DNA of 64,000 bases from Dysgonomonas sp. 216 (lineage in GTDB: Bacteria; Bacteroidota; Bacteroidia; Bacteroidales; Dysgonomonadaceae). The notes below the pieces were generated by a model. It made no database searches. It worked only from the letters and a program-made list of their open reading frames with translations, and was not told the origin of the DNA. The stretch covers positions 1 through 64,000 of the forward strand of contig NZ_QVMM01000003.1 of the NCBI RefSeq assembly GCF_010501065.1, written 5' to 3'. Below are positions 37,461-45,839 of this stretch, piece after piece. The position numbers and the translations under genes are program-made. Numbering within the stretch: position 1 is the first letter of the stretch; every line of letters begins with the position of its first letter.

Positions 37461-38392
37461 TGTACTATTAATGTAATAATGATTATTGAAAATACTGTTA
37501 GAGCCTCTACCTTTCTGTTTATTGCAATAGATTTTTGCATGTCGGTATATGTAAGCTCTCTGTTATTGTTACCAATATAGGGCTTTTCAACTATTTGTCC
37601 GAAATAATTATTGGGGCCACCAAACCGACAATTTAATATTCCTGCCAGTGCTGCTTCGGGATATCCGGAGTTCGGGCTGGCATGCTGTGTGCCATATTTT
37701 CGGACAAAACTTAATAATGATGTTTTTCTGCTAACAAGAATCATAAAAAAAGCAGTAAGGCGAGCCGGTATATAGTTGACTAAATCGTCAGATTTTGCTG
37801 CAAACCAACCGAATTGTTTGTAACGCTCATTTTTATATCCGATCATCGAATCAAGCGTATTTACCATTTTGTATGTAAGTATTCCCGGAATACCTAACAG
37901 TGCATACCAAAAAAGAGGAGCAATAATTCCGTCACACAAATTTTCAGACAGCGTTTCGAGTGCGGCAGTTCTAATTTGTTGGTCTGATAGTTGTGAAGTG
38001 TCTCGTCCCACTATTCGGGCAACTTGTTGTCTGCCATCTTCTGTCGATTTATCAACAGCGATAAATACTTGTTTAACTTCGGTTATAAGGGTTTTACCGG
38101 CAATGCAGTAAAAGATTATTATACCTGAAAATACAATGTATATATATTTATTGAATATAATTAATTCTTTACAAACAATGTATGTTAGAACAAATATGCC
38201 CGTTATTAAAAGTAAAGAGAAAAACGAGCCTTTCATTTTTTTGCGTTGTTCTTTATTTAATGTCTTTTCTCCTAAAGAAATGAGTTTACCAAAGCCAACA
38301 ATAGGATGGGGGAGCCATCTTGGATCGCCAATAACCATATCAATAATCCAACCAAGAAGTAATGGAATTATAATCAAGAGAGCTGCATCCAT
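37445..38392 (-). CDS. cbiB: Adenosylcobinamide-phosphate synthase
   Basis: The 315-residue membrane protein has about five hydrophobic spans. It has WIIDMVIGDPRWLPHPIVGFG at the N-terminus, the SENLCDGIIAPLFWYALLGIPG block, YKMVNTLDSMIGYKNERY and SPNSGYPEAALAGIL. It links aminopropanol phosphate (made through CobD) to adenosylcobyric acid. Starts within the cobD 3' end (19-bp overlap), again typical of the tight cob operon. Confidence 0.94.
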   Translation of the reverse strand: MDAALLIIIPLLLGWIIDMVIGDPRWLPHPIVGFGKLISLGEKTLNKEQRKKMKGSFFSLLLITGIFVLTYIVCKELIIFNKYIYIVFSGIIIFYCIAGKTLITEVKQVFIAVDKSTEDGRQQVARIVGRDTSQLSDQQIRTAALETLSENLCDGIIAPLFWYALLGIPGILTYKMVNTLDSMIGYKNERYKQFGWFAAKSDDLVNYIPARLTAFFMILVSRKTSLLSFVRKYGTQHASPNSGYPEAALAGILNCRFGGPNNYFGQIVEKPYIGNNNRELTYTDMQKSIAINRKVEALTVFSIIIITLIVQWLIK

Positions 38393-39390
38393 TGTTCTAT
38401 AGCTTTTATAAGGAGGTTGTTTTCTTCTTTCGATTGAGTAGCAATCCGAAAGAACGAATCATCCAAACCCCTGAAGTTAGCAGCATCTCGTATAAGTATG
38501 CCGTGTTTTTTTATCAAATACTTTTTTAGTTCCGATGCTTTTCTGTTTATCAGTTCACACAAGAAAAAGTGTGTATTGGTAGGTAACACAATAAGACCAT
38601 CAAGGTTACTTAGCTCAGTCATTAAGCGATTGGTTTCGGTAAGGTAAGCCTTTAGGTCAAAACCTGTTTTTTCTTCTTTTAATAAATACTTACCAGCTTC
38701 GATTGCCAGTTGATTAACTGACCATGGCATTCTAATTTTACTGATTGATTCTGTAAGTGCATAAAATGCCGTAATATAACCTAATCGCAAACCGGGTATG
38801 GCATAACTCTTAGTCATTGAATGTAATAGTATAACATTTTTGTGTTTTAAGCCTTCGGTAGCCGAAAAGGTGTATTGCTTATCAGTAAACGATTCGTATG
38901 ACTGATCGATAATGAAATAAATATCAGGGTGTTTAGTTATATACTTATCCAAATATTGTTTGTGGTATACACTTCCGCTCGGATTGTTGGGATTGCATAG
39001 CCAGATTAGTTCGGTATCTTTATTTACTTGAGATAGTGAAGCTACAAATGAAAGCTTATGCCCGTTTATTTGGCAAGCATCTTCGTATTCGCTAAATGTT
39101 GGGGTTATTATTGTCGATTTTTTTCCTTTAAATACTTGCGCTATCAGGTAAATAGCTTCGGTTGCACCATTGGTTACACAAATATTATTTGCAGATATGT
39201 TATGATGTTTTGCCAATAGTTTTGCCAGAGAGTCAGCTTCGGGTTCAGGATAAGAGCGTATGTTTTTGATATGTGTGCAAAGGTGTTGCTGTAGACCGGA
39301 AAGATCGAATTGTGCGTAAACATTAGAACTAAAGTTACTTACTATTTCAGCTTCTAATCCATATATGTCGTCACCGTGTCCGTTTAGCAT
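38374..39390 (-). CDS. cobD: Threonine-phosphate decarboxylase-like aminotransferase
   Basis: The 338-residue fold-type I PLP protein of the histidinol-phosphate aminotransferase group has NGATEAIYLIAQVF, LIWLCNPNNPSGSVY, FIIDQSYESFTD and the Schiff-base lysine in LLHSMTKSYAIPGLRLGY. In B12 operons this family member decarboxylates L-threonine phosphate to (R)-1-aminopropan-2-ol phosphate, the linker used by CbiB. The assignment rests on the operon; from the fold alone it could be a histidinol-phosphate aminotransferase. It begins 6 bp after cobQ. Confidence 0.88.
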   Translation of the reverse strand: MLNGHGDDIYGLEAEIVSNFSSNVYAQFDLSGLQQHLCTHIKNIRSYPEPEADSLAKLLAKHHNISANNICVTNGATEAIYLIAQVFKGKKSTIITPTFSEYEDACQINGHKLSFVASLSQVNKDTELIWLCNPNNPSGSVYHKQYLDKYITKHPDIYFIIDQSYESFTDKQYTFSATEGLKHKNVILLHSMTKSYAIPGLRLGYITAFYALTESISKIRMPWSVNQLAIEAGKYLLKEEKTGFDLKAYLTETNRLMTELSNLDGLIVLPTNTHFFLCELINRKASELKKYLIKKHGILIRDAANFRGLDDSFFRIATQSKEENNLLIKAIEQWMQLS

Positions 39391-39396
39391 AATATA

Positions 39397-40881
39397 TTAT
39401 ACCTTTTCGTTCATTATTTTGTAAACCAAATCCATATCTGTATGTTTTCTGACATGGTTAGCCAATTTATTATACTGCTCTTCCTTAAATGCTTTGAGAT
39501 CGAAAGATTTACTCGTTGATTTGTCGGCATAGGGTTTTAATAAATATTCTATAACTTCGCTATTGTCGAGAATCCCATGTATATATGTGCCGAAGCACCT
39601 TGAATCGACAAAATAGCCATCCGTTGAGTTATCCGATAAAATATTTACAGGCGCCCCTTTAGCATTATTGAGTAGTGTAGTGGTTCCCATGTGTATTTCG
39701 TAACCTTCACAAACCTTTTCCGATTCAAGAAATGAGAATTTCACTTGCCGTGTAACTTTCTCTCCTTGCATTTTTGTTGATACAGGTAGTAGCCCTAATC
39801 CGGGCAAACGTTCTATATTACCTTCTACACCTAATGGATCGCAAACTTCTTGTCCCATAATCTGAAATCCGCCACATATTCCCATAACTGTTGCTCCCGA
39901 TTTATAAGCTTTAGTAATGCTTTGGGCTACTCCGTTTCGCCGTAAATCATACAGGTCGGACAATGTGCTTTTGCTACCCGGAATCAGTATTATATCTGCT
40001 TTTTCTATTTCGTCGGTATTGTTTGTATAGTAAAGATGTACACGGGGGTCACGTTCCAATATATTGAAATCGGTGAAGTTGGACATTCGTTTGAGTAATA
40101 CAACAGCTATATTTACTTTCCCTTGTGTAGCCTGAATATTCTTTGTCTGGAGCATTACAGAATCTTCTTCCTCTATATAAATATCTTTATAATAAGGTAC
40201 AACTCCTATAACGGGTATTCCACATAGGTCTTCCAACATTTTTATTCCGGGTTCGAACAGCCGTATATCTCCTCTGAATTTATTAATCAAGATGCCTTTT
40301 ACGTGCTTCCGTTCTTCTTCAGTCAGTAGCATAACCGAACCATAAACCGATGCAAAAACTCCACCACGATCTATATCGGCTACAATAATAACATTGGCTC
40401 CGGCATGAATAGCCATTGGCATATTTACCAGATCGAGTTTACGCAGGTTTATCTCGGAAACGCTGCCGGCTCCTTCCATGACAATTGGGTTGAATCGTTT
40501 TTCAAGCCTGTCGAAGGCCGAATTTACTTCTGTTCGGAGTTCGTCACGACCTTCTTCCCTGAAATATTCAAAAGCACTTTGGTTATTCATTGGTTTACCG
40601 TTAAGAACAACCTGACATATTTTATCGGTAGTGGGTTTCAACAGTAAAGGGTTCATGTCGGTATGGCAATCAATACCTGCAGCTTCTGCCTGAACAGCCT
40701 GAGCCCGCCCGATTTCGAGCCCCTCAGGTGTCGCATAAGAATTGAGAGCCATGTTCTGCGCCTTGAATGGTGCAGGGCAAAAACCATCTTGCAGAAAAAT
40801 ACGACAGAAAGCAGCCGAAATAATACTTTTTCCGACATCGCTTCCTGTTCCGACAAACATAATAGGACGAAGTCTTTTCAT
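39397..40881 (-). CDS. cobQ: Adenosylcobyric acid synthase, glutamine-hydrolysing
   Basis: The 494-residue enzyme amidates four carboxyls of adenosylcobyrinate a,c-diamide. The N-terminal DTBS-like ATP domain has GTGSDVGKSIISAAFCRI and FKAQNMALNSY. The C-terminal class I glutaminase domain (about 255-445) has the nucleophile Cys in GATVMGICGGFQIMGQ and the His in GTYIHGILDN. It is the first gene after the riboswitch. Because no corrin-ring genes are in the window, its diamide substrate must come from elsewhere on the genome or from salvage. Confidence 0.95.
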   Translation of the reverse strand: MKRLRPIMFVGTGSDVGKSIISAAFCRIFLQDGFCPAPFKAQNMALNSYATPEGLEIGRAQAVQAEAAGIDCHTDMNPLLLKPTTDKICQVVLNGKPMNNQSAFEYFREEGRDELRTEVNSAFDRLEKRFNPIVMEGAGSVSEINLRKLDLVNMPMAIHAGANVIIVADIDRGGVFASVYGSVMLLTEEERKHVKGILINKFRGDIRLFEPGIKMLEDLCGIPVIGVVPYYKDIYIEEEDSVMLQTKNIQATQGKVNIAVVLLKRMSNFTDFNILERDPRVHLYYTNNTDEIEKADIILIPGSKSTLSDLYDLRRNGVAQSITKAYKSGATVMGICGGFQIMGQEVCDPLGVEGNIERLPGLGLLPVSTKMQGEKVTRQVKFSFLESEKVCEGYEIHMGTTTLLNNAKGAPVNILSDNSTDGYFVDSRCFGTYIHGILDNSEVIEYLLKPYADKSTSKSFDLKAFKEEQYNKLANHVRKHTDMDLVYKIMNEKV

Positions 40882-40929
40882 ATAAGAATGTTACAGCCTT
40901 ATTCTCGAAGGCATAATGAAACACATATC

Positions 40930-41120
40930 GGATTTGCAGGTCTTCTGACTTTCCCCATCTTTGGATTCCCTTCCCATTCTTACAAAAGAACAGTGGTTTG
41001 GAGCATTATCCAAAGACTCTTATTTAAATGGAGATTACAGCAGCGAGTCTGTTCAGGATTTTCACCTGATTCCCTTTTCATCCACACATCTAAATTGAAG
41101 ATGCTTGCGGAACAAAGCCG
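40930..41120 (-). promoter_or_regulatory. Cobalamin riboswitch controlling the cob operon
   Basis: On the minus strand the leader carries the B12 box AGTCAGAAGACCTGC (40936-40950), the GGGAATCAGGTGAAAATCCT core (41055-41074), a CTGCTGTAATC segment corresponding to the usual CaACTGTga element, and a CCACTG around 40990. The order and spacing are those of the cobalamin aptamer. It ends about 50 bp before the cobQ ATG. Binding of adenosylcobalamin would switch off the cobQ-cobC operon. Confidence 0.9.
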
Positions 41121-41124
41121 GACA

Positions 41125-41132
41125 CAAAGATA
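41125..41132 (-). promoter_or_regulatory. Promoter -7 element for the riboswitch/cob operon
   Basis: Reads TATCTTTG on the minus strand (exact TAnnTTTG), directly before the 5' side of the riboswitch. The upstream box falls near the 3' end of the GH28 gene. Confidence 0.6.
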
Positions 41133-41162
41133 GTTATTTTGATCGGGTGTTAAAGTAAAGGT

Positions 41163-42491
41163 TTAAAAAACTTTTTCACCGTTGATTACTACATTTTTCA
41201 ACGTAAAATCTTTTATGTAATCTTTATTTATTTTACCATTATTCGATTGTATATTCAAATTCTCAAATGTAAATCCAGACAATTTATATTGATCCGATTT
41301 TTTTACTCTGAATAATGTGCTACAATTAAAATCGATGTTGCGCATTGTTATGTTACTACCATAAGAGATTTTTATATCCTTTTCGCCTTGAAGATCGAAG
41401 AACTGAGTCCATGGGTTTATATCGATAAAATATGTTGCACTGCCTTTCAAGTTTTCAAGTAAAATATATTCGTAGTTTTGAGGAGTGTCGGGACGCATTT
41501 TTAGCCAGAATAAACGTTGCGCTTTATTTACACTACAACGTCTTAGAATAATATTGCGGTTGTGAATAGCTTCGCTACCACAGGTTAATGCGCTGTGGCA
41601 AAAGCCGAACGTGCAATCTTCTATTATAATATTATAATTGCCTCCGTTATTTTCGTCTTTATCTGCAAACGGACCTTTTCCTCCTTTTAAGGCTATAGCA
41701 TCGTCATTTACCGACATATAGCAGTTCTTTATCAGTATATTCTTGCAGGCATCAATGTCTACTGCATCGGTACTTGGTGCTTTTACAGGGCTGGCTGGCG
41801 AATGTATATACAGATTTAATAATTTAAGATTTTCGCATTTGTATAAGTGAGTAGTCCAGAAGGGGGAATTAATTAATTTAACACCTGATAATTGTACGTT
41901 TTTGCTATTAGAAATATATACAAGACGAGGACGAAGTTCGTCCATGTTTGTGCATTTGGGATTTACTTGTCGGCGCACCCAAAATGATTTCCAGTAACGC
42001 AAACCATTGCCATTTATGGTACCCTTGCCCGATATAGTAAATCCGTCTACGCTATCGGCATTCACTAATGCGGCAAAATACTTCAGTGTCTGCCCTTCCA
42101 TACGGGTAGTAAGCACAGTGAAATTTGTAATTTCATCACTACCTTTTAGAGTGGCGCCTTCCTCAAGATGTAAATGGGTTTTAGGTTTAAAAAATAACGA
42201 ACCGCTCAGAAATGTACCTTTAGGTATGATAATTACGCCACCTCCTTCATTTTGGGCTTTATCTATAACAGCTTGTATCTTTTCGGTTTGTATTATGCAA
42301 CTGTCATTAATTACATTATAATCGGTAATGTAAAAAGTTTTGCCAAGTGTTTTTATATCGGTTTCTTTGTATTGATTATACCAATCGGGAATTTTAGTTC
42401 CGTCAGGGAATAAATCTTGTCCTTGTGCGTTAAAACCTAATATAATTGCAACCAGTAGTAAAGCAGGCTTGAGCGCGTTTTTCAATATCAT
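41163..42491 (-). CDS. Exported GH28-family glycoside hydrolase (polygalacturonase-like)
   Basis: The 442-residue protein has a signal peptide (LKNALKPALLLVAIILGFNA) and a right-handed parallel beta-helix with an N-terminal pectate-lyase-like start (IQAVIDKAQNEGGGVIIIPK). Catalytic-region motifs are PSTDAVDIDAC and VNDDAIALKGG, holding the acidic residues of GH28. The usual GHG is CHS (in FCHSALTCGSE) and the usual RIK is WLKMRPD, which points to a Bacteroidota-specific subgroup. GH28 enzymes cut galacturonic-acid linkages in pectin. Start ATG at 42491 rather than an in-frame TTG two codons earlier. It lies next to, but on the opposite strand from, the CAZyme run. Confidence 0.82.
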   Translation of the reverse strand: MILKNALKPALLLVAIILGFNAQGQDLFPDGTKIPDWYNQYKETDIKTLGKTFYITDYNVINDSCIIQTEKIQAVIDKAQNEGGGVIIIPKGTFLSGSLFFKPKTHLHLEEGATLKGSDEITNFTVLTTRMEGQTLKYFAALVNADSVDGFTISGKGTINGNGLRYWKSFWVRRQVNPKCTNMDELRPRLVYISNSKNVQLSGVKLINSPFWTTHLYKCENLKLLNLYIHSPASPVKAPSTDAVDIDACKNILIKNCYMSVNDDAIALKGGKGPFADKDENNGGNYNIIIEDCTFGFCHSALTCGSEAIHNRNIILRRCSVNKAQRLFWLKMRPDTPQNYEYILLENLKGSATYFIDINPWTQFFDLQGEKDIKISYGSNITMRNIDFNCSTLFRVKKSDQYKLSGFTFENLNIQSNNGKINKDYIKDFTLKNVVINGEKVF

Positions 42492-42520
42492 AATCAAAAG
42501 GTTAGTTCGTTGTTAAACTA

Positions 42521-42528
42521 CAAATGTA
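42521..42528 (-). promoter_or_regulatory. Promoter -7 element for the GH28 gene
   Basis: Reads TACATTTG on the minus strand, exact TAnnTTTG match, with a CTTT near the -33 position (18-bp spacing), 30 bp before the ATG. Confidence 0.55.
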
Positions 42529-42669
42529 TCAATATTATCTATAAATAAAGATAAATGTTTCTGAATTTGTATTAAATGTTAAATCAATTTATATATAAGA
42601 CAAAAGTTATTACGTGTCTGATTCTATTAATATAATATTTATAATTGTCTGTTTTAATTGCCGTTTTAT

Positions 42670-42677
42670 TAACTTTG
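42670..42677 (+). promoter_or_regulatory. Promoter -7 element for the PLP-enzyme/mscS genes
   Basis: TAACTTTG, exact TAnnTTTG match 35 bp upstream of the ATG at 42713. Confidence 0.5.
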
Positions 42678-42712
42678 TTTCCTGAAGTTATTTTGTATTA
42701 TAGCATAATGAT

Positions 42713-43969
42713 ATGGGAGATAAAGAAGAATATCAAAACAAAAAGTTTTCGACAAGAATTATATCGAACAGTTTTAGTAAAAAAGATGTACATGGTGCTA
42801 TTAACATGCCTGTTTATCGTAATGCTGCATTCGAATTTTTTTCGTCGGAAGAGATCGCAAATGCTTTTCAGAATAAGATTGCAGCGCATACATATACCCG
42901 TATATCGAATCCCACAGTAGAAAATTTCGAGAATAAAATAAAAGAGGCCTCAGGTGCCGATATGGTAATGGCTATGTCGTCGGGGATGGCTGCGATATCC
43001 AATACCTTCTTTACTTTAGCTTATGCCGGTTGCAATATTGTAACCTCTCCTCATTTATTCGGGAATACATTTTCGCTGTTTAAGTTTACACTTGCCGATT
43101 TTGGAGTTGAAACACGTTTTGTAGATACAAATAACTTATCGGAGATAGAAGCCGCAATTGACGAAAATACTTGTGCATTCTTTTGTGAACTTGTTACTAA
43201 TCCTCATCTTGAGGTAGCTGATCTGCCGGAAATATCAAAGATACTGAAAAAGAAGCATATACCGATGGTGATAGACACAACTGTAATCCCTTGGTGTGGT
43301 TTCAATGCCAGAGAAGCAGGCGTTGATATTGAAGTTGTTTCTACAACAAAATATATTTCGGGGGGCGCAACAAGTGTTGGCGGTGCTATTCTTGACTACG
43401 GAACTTTCGATTGGTCGAACAATAAACGATTGACAAAAGTAAAACCGACAAGCGATATGTCGGCTTTTGCATTTAAGCTTCGTCGTGAAATTGCACGTAA
43501 TATTGGAGCACAAATGGATCCGGATACGGCTTCAATGCAATCGTTAGGTTTGGAAACCTTAGAGTTAAGGTTTAATAAAATGTCGGCTTCGGCATTCGAA
43601 CTGTCTCGGTTTTTGTCAGAGCAAAGCAATGTAGTGAAAGTAGGTTATCCGGGAATCAGCTCATCTCCTTATTATGATTTAGTAAAAAAACTATTTAGAG
43701 GTAATCCCGGAGCTATGCTTACTCTGAATCTCGAATCGAAAGAAGCATGTTTCGATTTTATGAATAAATTGCAGATTATCCGTAGAGCTACAAACTTATT
43801 TGATAATAAATCGTTAATAATACACCCTGAGTCGACTATATATGGAACATTCAGTGCGGAACTGAAAAAGGCAATGGATATTGATGAAACACTATTGCGT
43901 TTATCGGTAGGTTTGGAAGATGTGAACGATTTGAAATCGGATATTATCAGAGCATTAGATATTTTATAG
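42713..43969 (+). CDS. Trans-sulfuration-family PLP enzyme (Cys/Met metabolism; gamma-lyase or sulfhydrylase type)
   Basis: The 418-residue enzyme of the Cys/Met-metabolism PLP family shows YTRISNPTVENFENKI (substrate loop), MAMSSGMAAISNTFF (phosphate loop), VIDTTVIPWCGF (the PLP Asp) and the lysine in VVSTTKYISGGATSVGGAIL. Members include methionine gamma-lyase, cystathionine gamma-synthase/lyase and O-acetylhomoserine sulfhydrylase; sequence reading alone does not decide among them. The absence of the common Lys-Tyr-x-x-Gly-His form (here Ser-Gly-Gly) suggests the sulfhydrylase-like side. It lies 2 bp before the channel gene. Confidence 0.82.
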   Translation: MGDKEEYQNKKFSTRIISNSFSKKDVHGAINMPVYRNAAFEFFSSEEIANAFQNKIAAHTYTRISNPTVENFENKIKEASGADMVMAMSSGMAAISNTFFTLAYAGCNIVTSPHLFGNTFSLFKFTLADFGVETRFVDTNNLSEIEAAIDENTCAFFCELVTNPHLEVADLPEISKILKKKHIPMVIDTTVIPWCGFNAREAGVDIEVVSTTKYISGGATSVGGAILDYGTFDWSNNKRLTKVKPTSDMSAFAFKLRREIARNIGAQMDPDTASMQSLGLETLELRFNKMSASAFELSRFLSEQSNVVKVGYPGISSSPYYDLVKKLFRGNPGAMLTLNLESKEACFDFMNKLQIIRRATNLFDNKSLIIHPESTIYGTFSAELKKAMDIDETLLRLSVGLEDVNDLKSDIIRALDIL

Positions 43970-43971
43970 AT

Positions 43972-44481
43972 ATGTTGTTATACGATCATTTAATACAAAT
44001 AATAATAACCGCTGTGGTATTAATAGCCACACCTGTTTCCAGACTCGTTACGGCGAAAATAATAAGAAGATATGCTTCTATAACAAAAAAAGCTGATTCG
44101 AGGACCAAACATATTGTTAAGGTGTTTTCCATCTTGATTAATATAGCGGCTTTGCTTATTGTTATTATTGTCTGGGGCGTAGATCCCCGCAATTTGCTAG
44201 TAGCAATATCATCGATATTTGCTGTTATTGGAGTGGCGTTTTTTGCACAATGGTCGTTATTGAGTAATGTGACAGCGGGTATATTAATTTACTTTTCGAC
44301 ACCATTCCGTATAGGTGATTTTATACGTATACACGACAAAGAATTTCCTATTGATGCTGAGGTTGTCGATATTTTGGCTTTTCACACCCATCTTAAAACA
44401 AGCGAAGGAGAAATTGTTATAATACCAAATTCATTATTGCTTCAAAGAGGTATATCTGTTATTAATCCGAATGAGGAATGA
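43972..44481 (+). CDS. Small mechanosensitive channel, MscS family
   Basis: The 169-residue minimal MscS protein has two or three N-terminal spans, then the pore-helix region VIGVAFFAQWSLLSNVTAGI and the beta domain FRIGDFIRIHDKE with IPNSLLLQRGISV. MscS channels open under membrane tension to release solutes. It is shorter than E. coli MscS (286) and lacks the C-terminal vestibule portion, as do many Bacteroidota paralogues. It begins 2 bp after the PLP gene stop, so it is likely cotranscribed. Confidence 0.85.
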   Translation: MLLYDHLIQIIITAVVLIATPVSRLVTAKIIRRYASITKKADSRTKHIVKVFSILINIAALLIVIIVWGVDPRNLLVAISSIFAVIGVAFFAQWSLLSNVTAGILIYFSTPFRIGDFIRIHDKEFPIDAEVVDILAFHTHLKTSEGEIVIIPNSLLLQRGISVINPNEE

Positions 44482-44502
44482 ATTAAGCTAAAAAAATATC
44501 GT

Positions 44503-44510
44503 TATATTTG
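44503..44510 (+). promoter_or_regulatory. Promoter -7 element for ssb
   Basis: TATATTTG, exact TAnnTTTG match 30 bp before the ssb ATG. Confidence 0.6.
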
Positions 44511-44540
44511 TGGTTATTAACTTGAAAAACGAGAACAAAT

Positions 44541-45020
44541 ATGTCTGTAAATAAAGTAATTCTGATAGGGAATGTAGGGAAAGATCCTGAAATAAGATAT
44601 TTCGATAATGGTAGTGCTGTGGCTAATTTCACTTTAGCAACAACAGAGCGTGGATATACAGCTGCCAATGGCACTCAAATTCCAGATCGTACCGAATGGC
44701 ATAATATTGTATGCTGGAGAGGCTTGGCTAAAGTTGCAGAGCAATTTGTGAAAAAAGGTACTCAACTATATATTGAGGGGAAAATACGCACCCGGACTTA
44801 TGACGATCAGAATGGAGTGAAACGCTATGTATATGAAATATATGCCGATAATATGGAGTTACTGGGACGTAGAGGTGATAATAATAATACTCAGAATGGA
44901 GGAGAGTATTCTCAACCATATCAGCAACAGCAACCAGCTGCTATGCCAGAACAACAAAATCAGCAATCATCATCGACGCCTTTCCCTGTTGAGGATGAGT
45001 CGGATGATTTACCATTTTAA
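44541..45020 (+). CDS. ssb: Single-stranded DNA-binding protein
   Basis: The 159-residue protein has an OB fold at 1-110 (VNKVILIGNVGKDPEIRY, TEWHNIVCWRGLAKVAEQ, LYIEGKIRTRTYDDQNG), a Gln/Pro/Asn-rich linker and the acidic tip DDLPF that docks repair and replication partners. It protects single-stranded DNA in replication, repair and recombination. The 3' end overlaps the proposed gldD start by 17 bp, so the two are likely coupled. Confidence 0.96.
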   Translation: MSVNKVILIGNVGKDPEIRYFDNGSAVANFTLATTERGYTAANGTQIPDRTEWHNIVCWRGLAKVAEQFVKKGTQLYIEGKIRTRTYDDQNGVKRYVYEIYADNMELLGRRGDNNNTQNGGEYSQPYQQQQPAAMPEQQNQQSSSTPFPVEDESDDLPF

Positions 45021-45648
45021 TTTTAATAATATATTGAATATTAAAAGCGTAATAGATAAAATAGAATATGGCACGAAATTATTATTTCGTGTTGTATTCT
45101 TTTATAGCTTTCTTGTTCTGTTTGTTTCATGCAATAACGACTCTGCTCCTAAGCCTAAGGGATATAGCAGGATAGATTTGCCGGCGAATCAATATATAGA
45201 ATACGCTACACCTCAATTTTCTTTTAATTATTCAACTTTTGCCAAAATAGAGCCTCTTTTATCGCCTCAAAGCGACGGTATTTGGTTCAATATTTTTTAT
45301 CCTGCATTTAAGGCTCATATCCATTGTTCGTATTATAATATATCTGCACCGATTTTACCGGATATGATTGAAGATAGCTATCAGTTAGCGTATAGTCATT
45401 CGTTAAAAGCAAATGGTATAAACCAAATATTGGTACATAATGCCAATAAACAAACATCGGGTATTGTATACGAAATAGAAGGGAATGTGGCTACACCTGT
45501 TCAATTTTTTTTAACCGATAGTGTCTCTCATTTTTTCAGAGCATCATTCTATTACGACATTAAGGTAAAATCAGACTCTGTACAACCCATCAGCCAATAC
45601 ATAAAAGACGACATAGCTGAGCTTATCCGCTCATTTCAGTGGCGATAG
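45004..45648 (+). CDS. gldD: GldD-like lipoprotein (gliding/type IX secretion-associated)
   Basis: About 214 residues: a short N-terminal stretch, a hydrophobic signal (LLFRVVFFYSFLVLF), the lipobox FVSC and then PKPKGYSRIDLPANQYIEY and FSFNYSTFAKIEPL, which match GldD of Flavobacterium gliding loci. GldD is an essential lipoprotein for gliding and T9SS function there; in non-gliding Bacteroidales the role is unclear. The frame is open well upstream into ssb; I chose the ATG at 45004, though a TTG at 45034 is possible. gldE, which lies between ssb and gldD in Flavobacterium, is absent here. Confidence 0.75.
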   Translation: MIYHFNFNNILNIKSVIDKIEYGTKLLFRVVFFYSFLVLFVSCNNDSAPKPKGYSRIDLPANQYIEYATPQFSFNYSTFAKIEPLLSPQSDGIWFNIFYPAFKAHIHCSYYNISAPILPDMIEDSYQLAYSHSLKANGINQILVHNANKQTSGIVYEIEGNVATPVQFFLTDSVSHFFRASFYYDIKVKSDSVQPISQYIKDDIAELIRSFQWR

Positions 45649-45733
45649 TTGAGATATTGCTTTTTCTTCATTTTTCAAAGGTCTTGATTATTGGATCTTT
45701 AATATAAACCAGCTTCTGGATAAAAAAATCAAT

Positions 45734-45758
45734 AATTGGTGTATAAAATACATTTATT
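45734..45758. promoter_or_regulatory. Partial AraR-like dyad upstream of the CAZyme run
   Basis: AATTGGTGTA, five bases, TACATTTATT. It resembles the perfect araD operator AATAAGTGTA-6-TACACTTATT, but has three mismatched arm pairs and a spacer one base shorter. It lies about 80-105 bp before the first GH43 ATG. Confidence 0.3.
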
Positions 45759-45839
45759 GTGAGGTTTTTAATCAGAATATTGTATTTTTACTTTTTGTAA
45801 TACAAACTGTATTTAAATGTAACCCTATTTTTAACAATC

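Noticed and set aside
40663..41133. A 156-codon plus-strand frame over the cobQ 5' end and its leader
   Set aside because: It runs through the cobalamin riboswitch in antisense, has no protein-like composition and no promoter; the RNA explains the sequence.
44827..45003. Long N-terminal extension of gldD inside ssb
   Set aside because: Would place about 60 unrelated residues before a lipoprotein signal; a lipoprotein cannot carry such an extension.
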